Assembly (NCBI RefSeq): GCF_013373865.1
Contig: NC_050470.1
Coordinates: 5,936,373-6,000,372 of the forward strand
Direction: 5' to 3'
Origin: Monomorium pharaonis
Taxonomy: Eukaryota; Arthropoda; Insecta; Hymenoptera; Formicidae
DNA length: 64,000 nt
Below are positions 61,383 to 64,000 of the stretch, piece after piece (within the stretch, counting starts at the first letter, position 1; the number at the start of each line of letters is the position of its first letter). The position numbers were made by a program, and so were the translations under genes. The notes below the pieces were generated by a model. That model was given only the letters and a program-made list of their open reading frames with translations, was not told where the DNA came from and did no database searches.

Positions 61383-64000
61383 CGTACCTGCCGCCTGCGT
61401 TGCGTAACTTTCAGGGACACGAGCCGCGCCGGCATACGCACCTCTTCCTCCCGCTTATTTCTTTTGCGATGTCGAGATAAGATAACGACTTAGGTCGAGC
61501 TTCTACTCGAACGAGCCGCTCGTGTCGATTTATGCCCAGTTCGATTTTCCGTGAGATCGCTCAAACTGGAAATCCGTCATGGATCAATATCTGCGTCTTA
61601 ACAGACTTTGTCCAAAAGTCTTTCAACGGTTCGGTTTAAGATTTCTTTGTGACACTCTATATGTATCGTTACAAACTGTACGTCATGTAACGTTGCATAG
61701 AGATATCAAATTCGCCGAAGGCGATTACGTTGTTTGTCAAGAGCGATAGTCGATAATAGCGCGGCTAATTTTTCACGAGAGGTGCAAAAACGACTCGGGT
61801 TCTATTGTTCGGTATGCACGTGGGAATTTTTAGACGATTAATCGACCGTTCGCCGAGGACTGAGTCGAATGACGAAGCGCCCACTCCGAAATGTAGGTAT
61901 GGCGAGAAAACTGTTGACGTGACACAATCGCGATGCACGTGCCAATACGATCACCGCGGCTGCCGATCGTCGACTGCCGGACCAGCCGACCGCCAGTCCA
62001 GTCGTGAAGAGGAGACTCATGCCTCGTCGAGTCCCGATTGTCAACCGGTACAGTCGACGCAGATAATGCTCACTTTCACGGTCGACTCCGCCCTGAAAGC
62101 CTAATCCCGCGAGGCGACTTTGCACCTCTTCTCGCTCGGCACTTTGTATCTTTTGCCGCAATTTTTTTTCTCCGTCTCTTTGTCTTCGGAAATCTGTTAT
62201 ATAACGGGACGTGTTTATGGTCGGTATTCATAGTCGAATCTTATTTTGAGATCGTCTCAAGTAATGTCTTAAGATGCTAATACGGCTCTGCGATTGGTTG
62301 ATGACATCTTAAGACTGTACCTAAGATAATCTTAAATATAAGAATTGACTATCAATACCGGCCTATGAAAAGTTTGTAAAAAAAATTCCCTGAGAGTGCT
62401 TTCTAAGGAATTGTATTCAAAATTCCAGATAAAATCAAAGTTTTGAAGTATTTTTATTTTATTATACCTTTTAATGTCCCCCCTTCCTCTCTTTACTGGA
62501 GATTATATTTAATGATAATTTGTAAATGAAATTATTACATAAGGTTTTAATCCAGTTAGCTGGGAAAGTGTCCAGCGTCTGTCATAATTTTATCATCATA
62601 TACACACGCGGCGCCCCAATTCCATCAGCTTAAACTAGATTCACAAGTAATAGGATTATATGATTAATGCTGGAGTAAGAAATGCAATGTCGCGCTTCAA
62701 TTTAATGAGAGAGAGAGAAAAACATTGCCTAGTTTTTTAAATTATTATAATAAATATCGTAAATCGGTTATGCAAAAAATTCTTGTAGCGAAACAAACGA
62801 AAGATTCTAACGGAAGTTTCTTCGATACAAGAACAAAATTACGATACGCAATATTCAAGGATATTTTCTTCATTCTTCTTGAATCGACTAGAAGAACAAG
62901 ATATTGCTATTTGTAATTTTATCTCGATAATCAATAAGCATTATACAGCAACTATTGTGCAACTTCGGAGTCGCATTACATTTCCGTGAGTTAAAGAACG
63001 GCGTAAGTCAATGTACGGTGCATCACATGCACCGATAAGCGCCTGAAATATCGATCGAAGACGTGTACCGGAAACGAATGCCTTTCCAACTAGATAATTT
63101 AATTTTTCCTTCGAGATTCCAAAACTAGACAATTCTGATGACAATCTGATCATAATTTTTCAAACATCAAATAAATTTCTCAAAAAAAAAAAAGACGAAA
63201 AAGTTTCAGAAGAAATTTCGATTCAAAGAAACAAGCATCAATCAAAATTGTATTGCGTATAATTGTATATTAGTTAAAATATTTGTAGAAAAATTCCGAT
63301 CACACAAATCTCCAAAAATAGAATCGTAATTCACGAGAAACTTGCTACGAGAGTTAGATGGCTTTTGCGTCGAAATCGGACGTTTCCGCCCAAGCCAATT
63401 AAGGGTCTTCACCGAGGGGAATTCTCCCTCAAAATGTGCAGTGTCTATCGTGCAGTTTAGGGGATAGGTATCGATCAGCGGCGTTTGCAGTTTTGTGCGA
63501 AACGCGCCTGACATTAACGGCATCTCCGAGGGGACCCTCGTGTCCGTAAACGTGTCAATGGAAACCGAGAAAAGGATCAATATCGCGCGTCGATCGTTGC
63601 TCCGAGTTTACGCGCCCCGTCGTTAACTGATCTATTATGTAAACGCCTCATCGTGCGTGAAATGGCGGCCTCACGTGTAAAGTCGTCGCCTAAGGTATAC
63701 ATTGCGAGATCGGGGTTACGATCCATATACTGTCGTAATATGATCAACGAACGACCGTCGAAGACACGAATAATGGCCAAATTGCTATGTACCATGAAAG
63801 TGATTATTGGGAACGAATGATCTTTAGTGATCGCTGATTACATCGAACAGATTTTAATTAACTTTTCCTCAACAAATAACGGCTGTTTCTTAAAGTACTA
63901 TAAGGCCTTCACATCGAAAAATACGGCCTTCAAATTTTAGAAATCACTCCACTTTGAATTTTTATGCAACAACACAAATTTGTAATACATATAATGAGTA
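61383..64000. other. Upstream flank of Unc-115
   Basis: 61383-62160 is CpG-rich and likely contains the 5' untranslated region and promoter. Overlapping open frames on both strands (61805-62104 plus, 62161-61838 minus) reflect base composition. 62219-62363 is a MITE. 62400-64000 shows nothing recognisable. Confidence 0.5.
62219..62363 (+). mobile_element. MITE upstream of Unc-115
   Basis: A 145-bp element with inverted ends GGTCGGTATTCATAGTC and GACTATCAATACCGGCC, flanked on both sides by TAT (62216-62218, 62364-62366), a likely 3-bp target duplication. No coding capacity. Confidence 0.7.

Noticed and set aside
61805..62161. Overlapping open frames on both strands
   Set aside because: A CpG-rich stretch with few stop codons; neither peptide resembles a known family.
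63242..63795. Two adjoining minus-strand open frames
   Set aside because: No domain, no shared splice structure and nothing family-like; treated as chance.

Overview
The window is AT-rich animal DNA with many short GT-AG introns, dense miniature transposons and three recognisable protein families. Every coding call was built by hand-splicing and checking intron phase. The gene content and structure point to an insect. A hymenopteran, possibly an ant, is the most likely source, but that is inference because no species-diagnostic sequence was tested.

Region 1 (1-30 kb, + strand) is a tandem array of four sugar-porter (MFS, SLC2/Tret1-like) genes: A (partial, exon 1 lies before the window), B, C and D. 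Each has six coding exons with identical intron phases and a 14-16 residue first exon. A, B and C are near copies even in their introns; D is clearly older. Each complete copy has a conserved promoter block with a GATA-type site and a TATA box about 140 bp before the ATG. Transposons inside the array date the duplications: some are shared by B and C, some only by A and B, one only by A (a non-autonomous Helitron) and some only by C.

Region 2 (30.8-37.1 kb, + strand) is a 15-exon gene for a diverged 26S proteasome scaffold subunit Rpn1/PSMD2 (890 aa in my model). It holds the proteasome/cyclosome repeats and the C-terminal domain, but the N-terminal half is diverged and the usual Lys/Glu-rich linker is absent.

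Region 3 (40.1-61.4 kb, - strand) is one large gene for an actin-binding LIM protein (Unc-115/ABLIM): four LIM domains, a Ser/Pro-rich middle and a C-terminal villin headpiece, in 15 exons with an 8.5 kb first intron (786 aa). It shows several signs of regulated splicing: a pair of alternative exons that phase makes mutually exclusive, a UG repeat just after one splice donor, a 12-bp hairpin enclosing the next donor, and a possible internal first exon.

The three gene groups have no evident functional link; the window looks like ordinary chromosomal neighbourhood. No rRNA, tRNA, CRISPR or viral gene was seen. The 61.4-64 kb end is the upstream flank of the LIM gene and holds one clear MITE.
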